From contig CM047426.1 of NCBI GenBank assembly GCA_026168455.1, positions 64,122,488 to 64,186,487 on the forward strand: a stretch of 64,000 nt of DNA, written 5' to 3'. The notes beneath the pieces are model-generated. The model saw only the letters and a program-made list of their open reading frames with translations. It had not been told where the DNA came from and did no database searches. Positions 33,165-44,860 of this stretch are shown here, piece after piece; within the stretch, counting starts at the first letter, position 1; each line of letters opens with the position of its first letter. A program made the translations under genes and the position numbers. Source of the stretch: Theocolax elegans (lineage: Eukaryota > Arthropoda > Insecta > Hymenoptera > Cerocephalidae).

Positions 33165-33420
33165 AATATATAGGGTGATTCAGAAATAATACAACATTTT
33201 TATACCATCGTGTTTAGCGTAATAATTAAGGTTAAGGAAATTAGTCCGACGAATTTTCCGGCACTTTGAAAATTCTCGATTTTAGAACAGGTAAAATCAT
33301 AGTCGAGCACCAACATCAAAGCCGTTTCTAAGGCTGTCGATAAGCACTATTGATTAACGCATCGATTGCCAACTACACCGATAGAAAAACAGAAAAGAGG
33401 CCGTACTTTCACCAACCATA
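33165..33420. mobile_element. Possible mariner-type terminal fragment
   Basis: TATATAGGGTGATTCAGAAAT at its left edge resembles the TA plus AGGGTG(T)CCC-type termini of mariner-like elements, and the segment is absent from the opposite arm of the palindrome, as expected for an insertion. The other end is not identified. Low confidence. Confidence 0.3.
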
Positions 33421-34383
33421 TGAAATTTTATTTGAAACAGTCACAAGGTTTTCCTTGTGGACAAAATAAATACTATTGCCATAATTCGCGACGTATTGGT
33501 AATAAGTCATTAATTTTTAAACATATTCTTTGATCAATATGTTTATCATATAATGGCAGTATATCGCCAATACATTGTAAATACATTAGCAATATATACT
33601 TAGATTTTCGTAAGTCACTTACATAACGCTGTTACTTTTACATAGTGTTCTAAAGAATCTTAAGTTGTGTGATTCTTTTTTTTTGATTTTCAATAATTTG
33701 TTTATTTATTTGTAACTTCTTATAAAAGTAAATTATTTCTTGTGTCTAATAGGATTTTGAACCTTTGAAAGGAAGGATAATGTATTTAATTTTTTGGAAT
33801 AATTTGTTAATAATTATAGAATAATTTTGTTGTCCATGCAGTATGTTTTAAGGGATTAGGTTTTTTTCGATTTTGATGAACAAAAAAAACAAAATTGAAA
33901 ACAAAAGTAAGCAAATTTATTAAAAAACATTATAATTTTGCGCAGAAATTTTATTATTTAGTTTAATTTATTTATATTAGATTCGAGTCATTTGTGTTGT
34001 TTAATTTATTATGTACATGTAAGAATTTCAAATTTCCCCGGGGAGTGGAGATGTCTGTTCGATTGATCTAATTTCGATTGATCGCACAGATGTCTCTAAG
34101 AACGCGAAGCGAGATATTTCAATTGTTCTTATTATCCGTCTGTAATACAATTGACATTTCGTTATTTTACCAATTTGACTGCCTTCTGCTAAATATGTGT
34201 TATTGTGTATTAAATTATTTTGTGTTGTTTTTAATTTATTTATTTAATTTGTTTAACTTTTTGAAAAACGATGTTGATTATGGACATAACTACTATGGAA
34301 AGGTATAGATCACACATAACCTCAATTTCTGCGCAAAATTATAATTATTTTTAATAAATTTGCTTACTTTTGTTTTCAATTAT

Positions 34384-34618
34384 AGAGCGACGCATCAGAG
34401 ATGCTATTAGTTATACGTTTTATACGTTTATACTAAAGACAAAATAGTAAGTAGTGCAAATAATTTATAATGTAATACAATTGCTACAAAATTACTAATA
34501 TGTATAAGAAGATGTTTTGAAAAATATTGTTATACCGATATTATTAATAAAGGTATAGTCTGATGAGGATGGAGGAAATCCATCGAAACGTCGCCAAATA
34601 AAAACATACATGATTTGT
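34384..34618 (+). mobile_element. Penelope-like 3' tail inserted in palindrome arm
   Basis: Absent from the matching place in the left arm (near 33885-33900), so it is an insertion. The sequence resembles the PLE family 2 tail (GCGACGCATCAGAGATGCTA, AATAAAGGTATAGTCTGATG) and ends with the hammerhead-like block CTGATGAG, a GATGGA/TCCATC hairpin and GAAACGTCGCC (34560-34596). No coding part. Confidence 0.65.
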
Positions 34619-36641
34619 TCATCAAAATCGAAAAAAACCTAATCCCTTTAAACATACTGCATGGACGACAAAATTATTTTATAATAATTAACAAATTATT
34701 CCAAAAAATTAAATACATTATCCTTCTTTTCAAAGGTTCAAAATCCTATTAGACACAAGAAATAATTTACTTTTATAAGAAAATTCAAATAAATAAACAA
34801 ATTATTGAAAATCAAAATAAATTGTTTATGAACATACTATGTTATGCGAATTTTACAACTAAGCTGAAAGAATTGTACACAATAGAAAATTTACAAATAA
34901 TAACTATTTGTTATACACAATAAATTTTTCAAGTAACAATTTTGAAAAAGAAAAATTTTTTTTGCACAAGAATCACACAACTTAAGATTCTTTAAATCAC
35001 TATGTAAAAGAAACAGCGTTATGTGAGTGACTTACGAAAACCAAAGTATTATATTTATCAAAACAACTACTCTACACTGACACTGATGTGATAAAAATTG
35101 CATATTCATTTTAGATTGCCGAGGGGAATAATCGTCATAAGGGGGAGGTGCGACGTACCATGTGAGATCCACATATATATACATATAATGTTACATATAT
35201 TAAAACATAAATGTAACTATCCATATTGGAATATCTATATATTCGAGTATTAATAATAATTTCAAATTAATATCACGAAAACGATGTCAGTAACCGAAAT
35301 CACGATAATGCTGAAACAGCATTATTGCAACATCCTAATGTAACGCTTAATACGTGTCCATTCCTAATTGGTCAGATCAATCAGATCTCTACCACAAAAT
35401 GTTATGGGTAAAGTTTATTTAAATGCTCGCAACGACGACACTCCTCATATTCAACTTTCTCACAGTGCCGACTTCGGGCCTAGAGTACCCAACAGTAACG
35501 CGAGTGTGCCAATCTTATTGAAGTTTTCATGTAAAAAAACAGTATTCTATATTTACGACGTAGATGGCATAAGCGTTCTCTTCTTTGTCTATCAAATGTA
35601 TAGTGACAATGAGAAAATTTAACGAAAAGCGTCACCTCGACTATTGGCGGTGAGGTTATAGAGAGTTGAACGGGATTGTCACTCATACCAGTAATATTTA
35701 TATACCCATTGTCACCCCAAAAAATTAATATTCGAATCGTAAAGTGATAAGGGCATTTGCACTCCGCCATTACTTTACGAATTACGTCATGCGGTCGCGC
35801 AGTGACGTTTTCTCCCATAGATGGCGATAATAACAACAGAGAACCTCCGATAATAGTGGACTGAGGAAGGATTTACGAGAACCCGCTGCAGGAATCACCA
35901 GCATGATAAAATTCCGGACGAGGCCTGCGCCCAAAAAGGACACCCGCTGTCATCAAACCCAGAGACCTTCGGTTTGAAATATCGTAAGCGTTTAATCTAA
36001 GAAAAATCTTTTCACCACGAGAAAGTCGTGTAATAAATAAGTATACTTATAAATTATAGGTTGAAGTTAAATAATCTTGTAATTAATAAGATACTTAAAT
36101 AAGACTTTAATTAAAGAAAGAAAGAAACAAAGAAAAGAAATAAACCTATACTAAATTTATTCTAACTCGTAACTCGTAACTTTAAGTAATCTATATATAA
36201 AGTGACGACTGACTATAACATTATAAGTAATGTGAGATGAGTAGTAGATAACAGAAAGGCTCAGGAGCCGTATACGTGTCTACCGCGAAAACAAAATATA
36301 TTGTTTTAGCGAATACACACGCTGATATTGACTTCAAGAGCCAGTTCATAACAAAGGAAACACATTTCTATGTCGCAAATTAATATAAATTTTTGGTTTC
36401 TTCATCAACCTAAAAAAATTATATCCCATATTAAAAAATTATCTGTATGGATGATTTATATCTATATGTAAAACAGTTTCTTGCGTAATTATTTATTTTA
36501 TTTTTTCATTTGAGAATTGAATTCTGAACTATTGCAACCATTAAAATTTACTTTTGTTCAATGATAAACGTGTTAGATTAAGGGGATTTCGGATGGTCTA
36601 AAACGATGTTGCGCAGGTCGGTAATAAAGACTGTTAAATTT

Positions 36642-36980
36642 AATTCTATATTTACGACGTAGATGACATAAGCGTTCTCTTCTATGTCTATCAAATGTAT
36701 AGTGGCAATGAGAAAATTTAACGAAAATCGTCACCTCGACTATTGGCGCTGAGGTCAGTCGTGACATATCCAAAATAATTGTTAATTTAAAAAAAATAAA
36801 GACCATATCATGCAAATAGAGAATTGAACTGGATTGTCACTCCCAGAAATATTTATATACTCGTTGTCACCTTAAAAAATTAATATTCGAATCGTAAAGT
36901 GATAAGGGCATTTGCACTCCGCCATTACTTTACGAATTACGTCACGCGGTCGCGCAGTAATGTTTTCTGCCATACATGGC
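36642..36980 (+). repeat. Direct copy of palindrome arm segment
   Basis: Highly similar to about 35547-35830, same orientation, including CTATATTTACGACGTAGATG, TCACCTCGACTATTGGCG and ACTCCGCCATTACTTTACG. One roughly 60-bp stretch near 36760-36825 is inserted relative to the other copy. It is another fragment of the same dispersed repeat. Confidence 0.7.
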
Positions 36981-37182
36981 GCTCACTGTATCATTTGGTT
37001 ACAAATTTTTAAGGCGCCGTAATAAGAAAAAAAAATCTTTTGGCCAGTCGATAATTCAGTTTCATTAGTACTACTAATGAGTGTATCCGATCGATGATAT
37101 ACCAGTGGATGGCACTAGATGAATAATATTTTTTTCGAGTTTTTAATTAATATTTTAGATAAATTTTTTGGTGTAGATTCTT

Positions 37183-37978
37183 CCTTAATAGCACACAACG
37201 TTATGGCAATGTTGTGGCAACGTTATCTTAGCAACATTCCAACGTTGTTATGAAAGTTGCTGCAACGTTGGAGAAGCGTTGCTGCAACGTGGTAGATGTC
37301 CGCTAATATTTTATAAGTTGCCGCGATGGGTGGAAACCAATGTTGAAGCAACGTCTAAGCAACGTTGAAAAACAACCTATAAAATTTGCTTTGTCTAGAA
37401 GTTGAATAAATGTTCTAGAATTGTTTAATAATTTTTATCTAAACGTAGAAGAATTTATGAAATATTAAAACAATATGAAAAAAAACTTCTCGTTCGAGGA
37501 TTAGAACCTCCGATCTTTAACTCCGGAGGCTTGCTCTCTACCAACTGAGCTATTTTATTGTTTCTGTCATTGTGTTGAATTGAGGCTATAACGAACAGCT
37601 AGAATATGCTTTCAAGTTTATAGCCTCAATTCAACACAATGACAGAAACAACAAAATTCAAATCCGCGAAAGAGAAATCTTTTTTTTATTTTTTTTTAAT
37701 ATTTCATAAATTTTTCTACGTTCAGAAAAATATCATCAAACTATTCTAGGACATTTATTCAACTTTTAGACAAAGCAGATTTTGTAGGTTGTTATTCAAC
37801 GTTGCTTAGACGTTTCAACATTTGTTTCCACCCATCGCGGCATCTTACAAAATATTAGCGGACATATTCCACGTTGTAGCAACGTATCTCCAACGTTGCA
37901 GCGACTTTCATAACAACATTGTAATGTTGCTAAGATAACGCTGCCACAACGTTGTCACAACGTTGTGTGCTAGTAGGG
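37183..37978. mobile_element. 796-bp foldback element with CAACGTTG words and tRNA-like module
   Basis: Arms of about 330 bp pair as reverse complements. Ends are CCTTAATAGCACACAACGTT and the complement of CCCTACTAGCACACAACGTT. The 8-bp palindrome CAACGTTG and close variants recur about ten times per arm. The left arm contains a minus-strand tRNA-like module (about 37500-37560) with TAGCTCAGTTGGTAGAGAG and GGTTCTAATCC; in the right arm only traces of it remain. TT lies outside both ends. No coding capacity. Shares CCC-N4-AGCAY terminal layout with 48731-55516. Confidence 0.75.
37500..37562 (-). repeat. tRNA-like module in foldback arm
   Basis: A box TAGCTCAGTTGGTAGAG and B box GGTTCTAATCC at tRNA-like spacing. 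CCTCCG/CGGAGG forms a hairpin in place of the anticodon arm, just as CTTCGG/CCGAAG does in the element at 5.5-6.1 kb. Acceptor pairing is absent. tRNA-derived, probably not a tRNA gene. Confidence 0.55.
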
Positions 37979-38379
37979 TTGTAATTTGGGTTTGATATCT
38001 CTTATGCTCTTATACAGAATACCAATCTAAAATATCCCATAAGAAAGTATAACAAACTAAATTCATGCATTTCTAGTAGCATATGGAGCAATAAAGTAAA
38101 ATATAAAAGAAAATCATGCAAAGATATTAACAGATCATAAAAAAAAGTAAAAGAAAAAACATTATTTTAAATAGTCGATTGTCAAGGGTCTTAACAATCG
38201 ACTATTTACAAATTCAACAATGGAGGGTAAAAATTACAAATGTAAAAGCATTATGCTAAGCTATTAGCAAGTCATTTAAAAGTACAGTAAAAGAAAAAAC
38301 TCGTATAACCAATTGACATTTCCCAGGATTCCTCATAAGATATCTGAATTTAAATCCATTACATCACTAAAATTATATA

Positions 38380-39315
38380 CCGGGTGTCCAAAATGTCCCG
38401 GAACACCTTACTAATTTCCCAGGTAAACTGATTTTGACAAGATCAAGGTCAATCTAGAGGTAAATTTAGTCAAGGAATTTAATAGTGACCTTGGATTCGA
38501 CCTTGGGTTTGACTTTCAAGGTTATTTCAAGTTCAACGATAATTTTATAAATTTGAATGTGATTTTGAACTGGAACTTAAACAATTATTGAATTAAGAGT
38601 TTATTTTACATACAAAATATTTCCATTAATTTAAAGTACTATTAATAAGTAAATAAGCCGTAAAGCTTCAAAATAAATTACTTTTTTTATTTTTTTTTAA
38701 ACATTTTTCTCTGTTCTAAGTTTTCGCTCTTCAATGTGATAACAGGATCGGATTGTTTTTACACTTGAGTGTATTAAAATTTATTCTTGAGATCTTGATC
38801 ATTGTGATCGGCGTTTGCGTAAGGTTTAATTCGTTAGATTAGTCAAAATGAATCGACTTACTGAAAGAGAACGAATATAACTTCTTATAATGAAAGGTTG
38901 GGGCGAAATAGTACGATCTGTTAGGGGAGTAATGAATCTTCTCAATGCAAATTTTAGAGTTGCTAGAACTCCAATATTATTTTCAACAATGGCAAGAACT
39001 ATTACAAGGTTTAATGATCACGGTACTATCAATGATCTACCTCGACCAGGCAGACCTAAGTCAGCATCAAATGAAAAAAAGTTGGACGTACATTTACTGC
39101 TCTTCTTATTTCCGTTGTCAAAAATAGAGGTTCCCATTTGAAAAAACAAAGTTAACTTTGAAATAACCTTGAAAGTCAAACTCAAGGTCAAATTCAAAGT
39201 CACTATTAAATTCCTTGACAAAATTTACCTCTAGATTGACCTTGACTTGTTCAAAATCAGTTTACCTGGGAAATTATTAAGGTGTTCCCGGACTTTTTGG
39301 GCACCCTCTATATTG
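38380..39315. mobile_element. Deleted mariner/Tc1-type element with long inverted repeats
   Basis: About 180-bp inverted repeats at 38382-38560 and 39140-39315, beginning ACCGGGTGTCCAAAATGTCC on the left and with GGGTGCCCAAAAAGTCCGGG as complement on the right, both next to TA. AAGGTCAA-type words recur in the arms. The interior holds only the N-terminal part of a transposase gene. A related single end occurs at 47.03-47.11 kb. Confidence 0.7.
38848..39141 (+). pseudogene. Mariner-type transposase, N-terminal DNA-binding part only
   Basis: Reads RLTERERI (then a stop), GWGEIVRSVRGVMNLLNANF, and TITRFNDHGTINDLPRPGRP followed by KSASNEKK. This is the helix-turn-helix pair plus GRPR-like hinge typical of the N-terminus of mariner/IS630-type transposases. 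The DDE catalytic domain is missing; the frame runs into the right inverted repeat. Non-functional. Confidence 0.75.
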
Positions 39316-39630
39316 ATAAATAGGAAAATTAAATGACTCAGTTTGATGTGAGATTTTAATTGCTTGTGATTGTAACGCATTCAGGTTTCTATCACTTGTT
39401 TTCAAATTAAACTTTTTAACAACTTCTTCAACAGATAACATTAATAAATAGTAAATAACAAAATCTACAAGTAGATAAGAAGTTGAAGAAAAGTTTAGTA
39501 TATTAAAATTTCAATTATACCACAAATGTCATTTAATGATTTTTTGATAATCCTTTGATTTTAAATAACTTTTTACCACATTGGCGGCTAATAAAATCCT
39601 TCAAACCATTAACAGGCTATTAATGCAAGG

Positions 39631-41547
39631 TTTTTTTTTTTTTTATTGGAGCATTCAAATCTTACAAAAGATTTATTTGCTATATAGCATATAATTACAT
39701 AAATACATTGTTATTATTTTTTTTTTAAATTTGAAAGTTACAATTGTTAACAAAATCGAAAACTAATTGGCACGCATATATATCTGGTTTACTTAGAACA
39801 AGGGAGATTTTCATGGGAAGCTGGTATTTTAATTTGATAAGGCCTTTTGTAAGTACGCTGCGGTGTGAGTCGTAGAGGGGGCATTGCCACACGAGGTGAT
39901 CAAGGTCTTGATCTGCTTGTTTGCATATACATTTCGGATCGTCAAGAATACCTACTCTCGCTAACGAAGCCGCTAGGTTGTAGTGGTTCGATCTACATCT
40001 ATTGACAAATACTATGAGCTCGCGAGAAATTTTATGTTTTTGAAACCATGGAACTTTACGATTAGAATAGTAACAATTAAAGTATTCTTTCCCTTTAGTA
40101 AGGCCTAAATTCACTATATGTTGTGAAGTATTGGTAAACATTTGGTTTTTAAAAAATTGTCTTAAACAGGTAAATGGGATGTCTACTTCGTCGTAAAGTT
40201 CCATGTTTCCTCTAGCGCTCTTCGCGGCTTTGTCGGCCTGCTCATTACCATTGAGCCCGCAATGGGAAGGCAGCCAGATGAACTTGATATTATTTGTATC
40301 GCTTTTTTTATGCATATATTCTAGGTATTTTTCCTTGATCTGTAGAATATAAGGATTCAGGCGAATATCAAATTTACAATTATGAAGGCTGTTTAGCACG
40401 CTTAGAGAGTCCAAAAGTATATATATATATTACATTGAGCGTTATCCAGAGCTATGTCCATAGCGCTGTTTATACCCAAGCATTCGGCCGTAAAGATAGT
40501 TGCAAATGAATTTATACTTTTTTGGATAGTTATCTTTAGTTTAGGACAATAACAGGAAAAAGCAGCTTGATTAGTATTATGTTCTTTACTTCCGTCGGTA
40601 TATACATCTATATAGTTGCTAACACCTAAAATTTCTGAGAGTTTTTCGTTAGGATTCTTAGCTTGCTTAAGTAGATATCCTGTTTTTTTGTCAATAGGAA
40701 TTGAAGTTGTAATTACTTTATAATCATAGTTGTATATATTGTAGGCTGCTTGTTTTAAGAAAGGTAAATTCATTTTTTTAATTTCAATTATACAGATTTC
40801 AAATAATTTTTTACGTTTCTTTTTGCTTTTGGACATAACTCTGGCGTAATAGTTGTTGACAGTTTTGCTAATTAGTAGGTTTGTATTGCTAAAAATTTTT
40901 GTTAAATATGAGTAACATAGAAATTTGGATCTATCACTAATAAGCGGGAGAGTGGACTCGGTCAAAAGTATATTTACAGGGGTTGTTTTCCTGTAGCCGA
41001 AAGCTAAGCGTATCGCTGTGTATTGTATTTGCTCGAGTTTGCGCTTCATATTTTTGTTTGATGGGAAAAAGACAAAACTCCCATATTCAATAATTGGTCT
41101 TATATAACTTTTGTTAAATATAATTAGCGTACCAGGGTCGGCGCCCCACCATGTACCACATAAATATCTGAGAATTTTGAGCGCTCGATGACACTTGTTT
41201 ATAGTCTTGTTAATTTGTAAGTTAAAATTAAGTTTTTGATCGAAAATCAGTCCTAAAAAACGAACGGTTTCACTGGAATAAATTGTATAATCATCATTTA
41301 TTTTAATTTCCGTTTCTCCAGCAGGAATATTCTTATTATTGAAATTGATTAATATTGTCTTTTGTGGAGCAAGTCCAAGTCCTAGTTTAACTAGTTTTTT
41401 TATTTATTTTATACAATATTTTTTGTAGCGAGTTTTTATTTTTAGAGTATAAAGCTATGTCGTCCGCGAACTGTGAAACTATTATGTTTTTTGGGACTGA
41501 TTTTAGTATATCCGATACATAAATGATGTACAAAAGGGGACTTAAAA
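39631..41547 (-). mobile_element. I-like non-LTR retrotransposon, 5' truncated, with target duplication
   Basis: Minus strand. The poly-A tail appears as T-run 39631-39644 and the 5' end is truncated inside the RT at 41547. The target duplication ATTAATGCAAGG is at 39619-39630 and 41548-41559, directly outside the tail and the truncation point. This is the hallmark of target-primed reverse transcription. It contains the end of RT, an RNase H domain and a C-terminal Cys/His motif. Confidence 0.9.
39725..41547 (-). pseudogene. RT C-terminus, RNase H and Cys/His tail of I-like element
   Basis: From the 5' side: SQFADDIALY (RT catalytic box, about 41470), PQKTILINF, RFLGLIFDQKLNF, KCHRALKILRYLCGTWWG, then frame 41049-40402 with KRKLEQIQYTAIRLAFGYRKTTP and RNase H start DVYTDGSKE...IFTAECLGI. 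A one-base frameshift near 40410 leads into frame 40414-39725 with MDSLSVLNSL, FIWLPSHCGLNGNEQADKAA (end of RNase H) and C-x-C...DLDHLVWQCPLY. At least one more frame break lies near 41400. RNase H places it in the I/R1-like group. Inactive, but fairly young judging by the clean duplication. Confidence 0.85.
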
Positions 41548-41559
41548 ATTAATGCAAGG

Positions 41560-44460
41560 TATTTATCATATATTATCATATAGTTTGTGTATATTTGTTT
41601 TTTATATTAAGGAATCTAATCCGCAGTTTTACATTCTACAAAATTTTTGCAGTAAAAGTTATATTACACGATAAAAAAACTTGATAGATTTTGAAATAAA
41701 TAACTTCAAACATAGCTATTATTAAAAAAAATTGAAATTTTTCACTTTTTGAGGTTAGAATCAATGTTGGTAAAATTGTTTCTATAATTTAACAATTTTG
41801 ACCTGTCTTCTAGGAAATATCTCTATCATTTACGATAAAAATGGTGCGGTTTAAAATTTTGGCTAGACGTGTTTATCTAAAATTATAAAAAAATTCGTCT
41901 ATAGCCATGGCGAAAAAAGCTATCCTCCTGTTAGGAGAAACAAGACTGAATTGAGGTTATGTTTGTGTGCACAAATTTGGTGTACAGTATAGATACCGAA
42001 TTAACCTGTTGATAAAAACGCATATCAGCACCATCCCAAGACATAAAGAATTACCTGGAGATTTTACATGAAACAGCTGTGGCGACCTTGGTGTTCGGCG
42101 TCATCAAGTGAAGCAGAGTAGTGGTGGCTCCGGGTAACGAGGTTGGCGACACAGCAACGTAGTCGACTTCGAGACTGAATCTCGCGTCGTAAATATTAGT
42201 TAACGGGCGGTAATTATAAACGAGATTATTACCTTAAGGAAGTATCAGCTGCGACGTCCAGGTGATGAAGATATGAGCCAGTAGCTGGATAACAGCTGAG
42301 CCACATCGAGGCTCACGAACGCGGTCCACCGAGTACGAGCTATGCGCATGCGCGCATGCCCAATCATGGCTCTCGAGAAGTACAAATTCTGAAGTACAAA
42401 ACTGAAATACTTTGTTATTGTCATCCCAAACGTAAAATCATAGATATAATAACTTCTCGAGATGCCAGAATACCTGAGACTGACTGGTGCAGACGCGTAA
42501 ACGTTTTGCGACCGTAAGAATCAGTTGCCACGCGGAGCGGACCTACAGGGGACGTGCAAAATATGCTTAGTTGTTTTACAAAATGCAGACAAGGAGAACC
42601 TGCTTGAAAATCCCGCATATTTATTGCTTTAAATTATAAACGTGATTGTACATAACATGCAATATGTATTTAATTTTCAATGTAAAAAACTACAATGCAT
42701 TTTACTTTTCGGAAAGCGTTGGTGGCACCATCTCTCACAACAAATCTTATATTATATTTTAACTAACGTTGACACTGCAAAAGTATAATTATTATTAAAA
42801 TTAAGTAATTATACTTAACTAAATTCATGCTTCATAAAAATAATTTGAATAATAATTTTTTTGACGACATTTGTTAAGACATGTCGTGAACCCGCCAATT
42901 TTCAAAAATCTTAATGGAGTGGGGGAAGGTAATAGTAGATTTCTTTATTGCTTTTTTTATTTTTTCCAAAATCTAAGAACCTAAATAAATTTTCGTTCAA
43001 TTTTATATGTATTAAAGGTACGATGTTTTCGAGTTCAAAATTTTCAAACCAAAAAATCATATTCAAAATATTTTTTTTTTTTTTTTTATTATTTTAACGT
43101 CGCTCTTTTTATGCTCCGAAATCGGTGCTAATCATTGAAACTTTATTTTTATTGGTTCAAAATTTATTTAGAGCTTCCTCATAAAAAACTGAAGGGCTTG
43201 ACGTTAGCGCTTTTTTAAAATAAAACCTCAATTCTTATTTAAAAAAACATAAAGTAAAACTTCCGACATCCCCTTAAGGGGATTTTGTGCGCTTTACTTT
43301 TTATGTAGTACCGATCTATTAAAAATACGAAATGTATGTATTGTTACATGTTAAATTCAAACATTTTGTTATGTAGATACTGATGTGTATTTTTTGCATG
43401 TATTATTAGTACGTATATTTCTCATCTATTTTTAGTAAATTATTTCTTATGGTTTTATTTAAGTCACTTTTCTCATGCTCCAAAAGACAAAAAAAGTGAC
43501 TTAAATGAAAAAAAACAAAAATACGTAAAACTAAAAAAAAATACTAAATATAGTATTAATTACTCGTCAGTCAGCTTATGATAAGCACCTGAGAACATTT
43601 TTGCTCGAATGCATATCGCGACTAGCGAGAGGTACAGCCCTACCATCCTTTGTACCGAACAGACGTGTCCATTGGATCGACCAATTTCTGCCATTTCCAT
43701 TTTTTTCAAATGTAACCTTAGATTCATGATCCCGAAAACCCATATTGGATTTACATTGAGTTTTCCAAATCTAATAGTAGTTTTCTAATCAACGGCCACG
43801 AAAACCCCCAAATACGAATATTTAGACTAAAATATGCAGTAAAATAAAATTTGATTGGTTTGTCGAAATGATTAGTTCAATTTTACACATTTTAAGATTT
43901 TAACCTCAGATTCATGTTCAGCGACCCCAAAAACCCCTGAATACAAAATTACAGACCAAAATATGCAGTAGACCCTTTTTGGCAGCGGTTTAAAAAGGTA
44001 GTACTCTGGCAGTACCACTGTGACTCGAAGGGTTAACCCGTGATTACTGTCCCGAAGATCAAGATCAAGAAACCCCACGTAACAATACATACCATAAATA
44101 CGCATCAATATCTATGTAACAAAATATTCGAGTTTAAAACGTAACAATACGTATATTTGGTACGTACATTTGTTACATAATACAATTACGTATTTATTTT
44201 CAATAGAACATAGATACTATTTATCAAGTTAAAAATTTTTTTAATAATTCAATATGTAGATCCATGTAATATTGGTAGAGTTATTTTTGAAAATAAAAAA
44301 TTTCTTTATTGTTTAATGAGTGTACTAACATTAAATTTAAGGTTGAAATAACAAAAAGTATCTGGAAAATTCAATGTAATATCAGTAATTATGTTTGGAT
44401 AGATAACCCTAAAGCAATGTGATTATGCTTTACATTCTAAACGTAAATAATTTATAATCA
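41560..44460. other. Gene-free stretch with weak repeated motif
   Basis: No gene supported. Between 43680 and 43990 the motif CCTCAGATTCATG followed about 10 bases later by CCCCAAAAACCCC, then ACCAAAATATGCAGTA, recurs imperfectly (about 43710, 43800 and 43905), like a decayed satellite or dispersed repeat. The 41.9-42.6 kb part is less AT-rich but unassigned. Confidence 0.4.
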
Positions 44461-44465
44461 GCGAC

Positions 44466-44567
<102 letters not shown>

Positions 44568-44637
44568 GATACCAATCAGGGGAGAGAAAGACAACATTAA
44601 TTTAAGAATAGCTCTAAGATTTGTTTATTCTTTTCAG

Positions 44638-44860
44638 CTCTTGGCAGCCCGTTCTTCCCAGGTGGACCTGAACTATGGCATCATCCACTGGCGTACTCCA
44701 CGGCCGGAGAACTCCCAGGGACTTTGCAACATGCAACACTTGTTCATCCCGCGTTGCATCCACAGGTCCCCGTACGTTCCTATCTTTGACTATCTGCAGA
44801 CAAAGCTCTGGAGCCGCCGACGAGCGCCCCTATGCACGTTAGTGATTGATGCTTTATAAA
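44638..44860 (+). other. Candidate 3' terminal exon of an unidentified host gene
   Basis: A sharply GC-richer block (44638-44830) in AT-rich surroundings, preceded by TTTGTTTATTCTTTTCAG, a strong splice acceptor ending at 44637. Two plus-strand frames are open. Phase starting CTT at 44640 gives 49 residues to TGA at 44787: LGSPFFPGGPELWHHP, then HATLVHPALHPQVPVRSYL, rich in Pro, His and Leu, like the low-complexity tail of a regulatory protein. The phase starting at 44638 stays open to TAA at 44857 (73 residues; less protein-like, Arg/Ser-rich). I do not recognise either product. No upstream exon is visible within the window. Confidence 0.4.

Larger units (their letters stand above)
32590..35940. 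repeat. 3.3-kb imperfect palindrome
   Basis: Outer arms: 32590-33180 is the reverse complement of about 35165-35940 with indels (shared CGAGGCCTGCGCCC, CTCCGATAATAGTGGACTGA, CAGCATTATTGCAACATCC). Inner arms: 33600-33955 against 34330-35045 (shared TGCAGTATGTT, GAATAATTTTGTCGTCCATG-like and CTTAAGTTGTGTGATTC blocks). The right inner arm is split by a PLE tail (34384-34618). The left side has a mariner-like insertion near 33170. Part of the outer arm recurs at 36642-36980. I read it as an inverted duplication of an LTR-like repeat. Confidence 0.65.
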
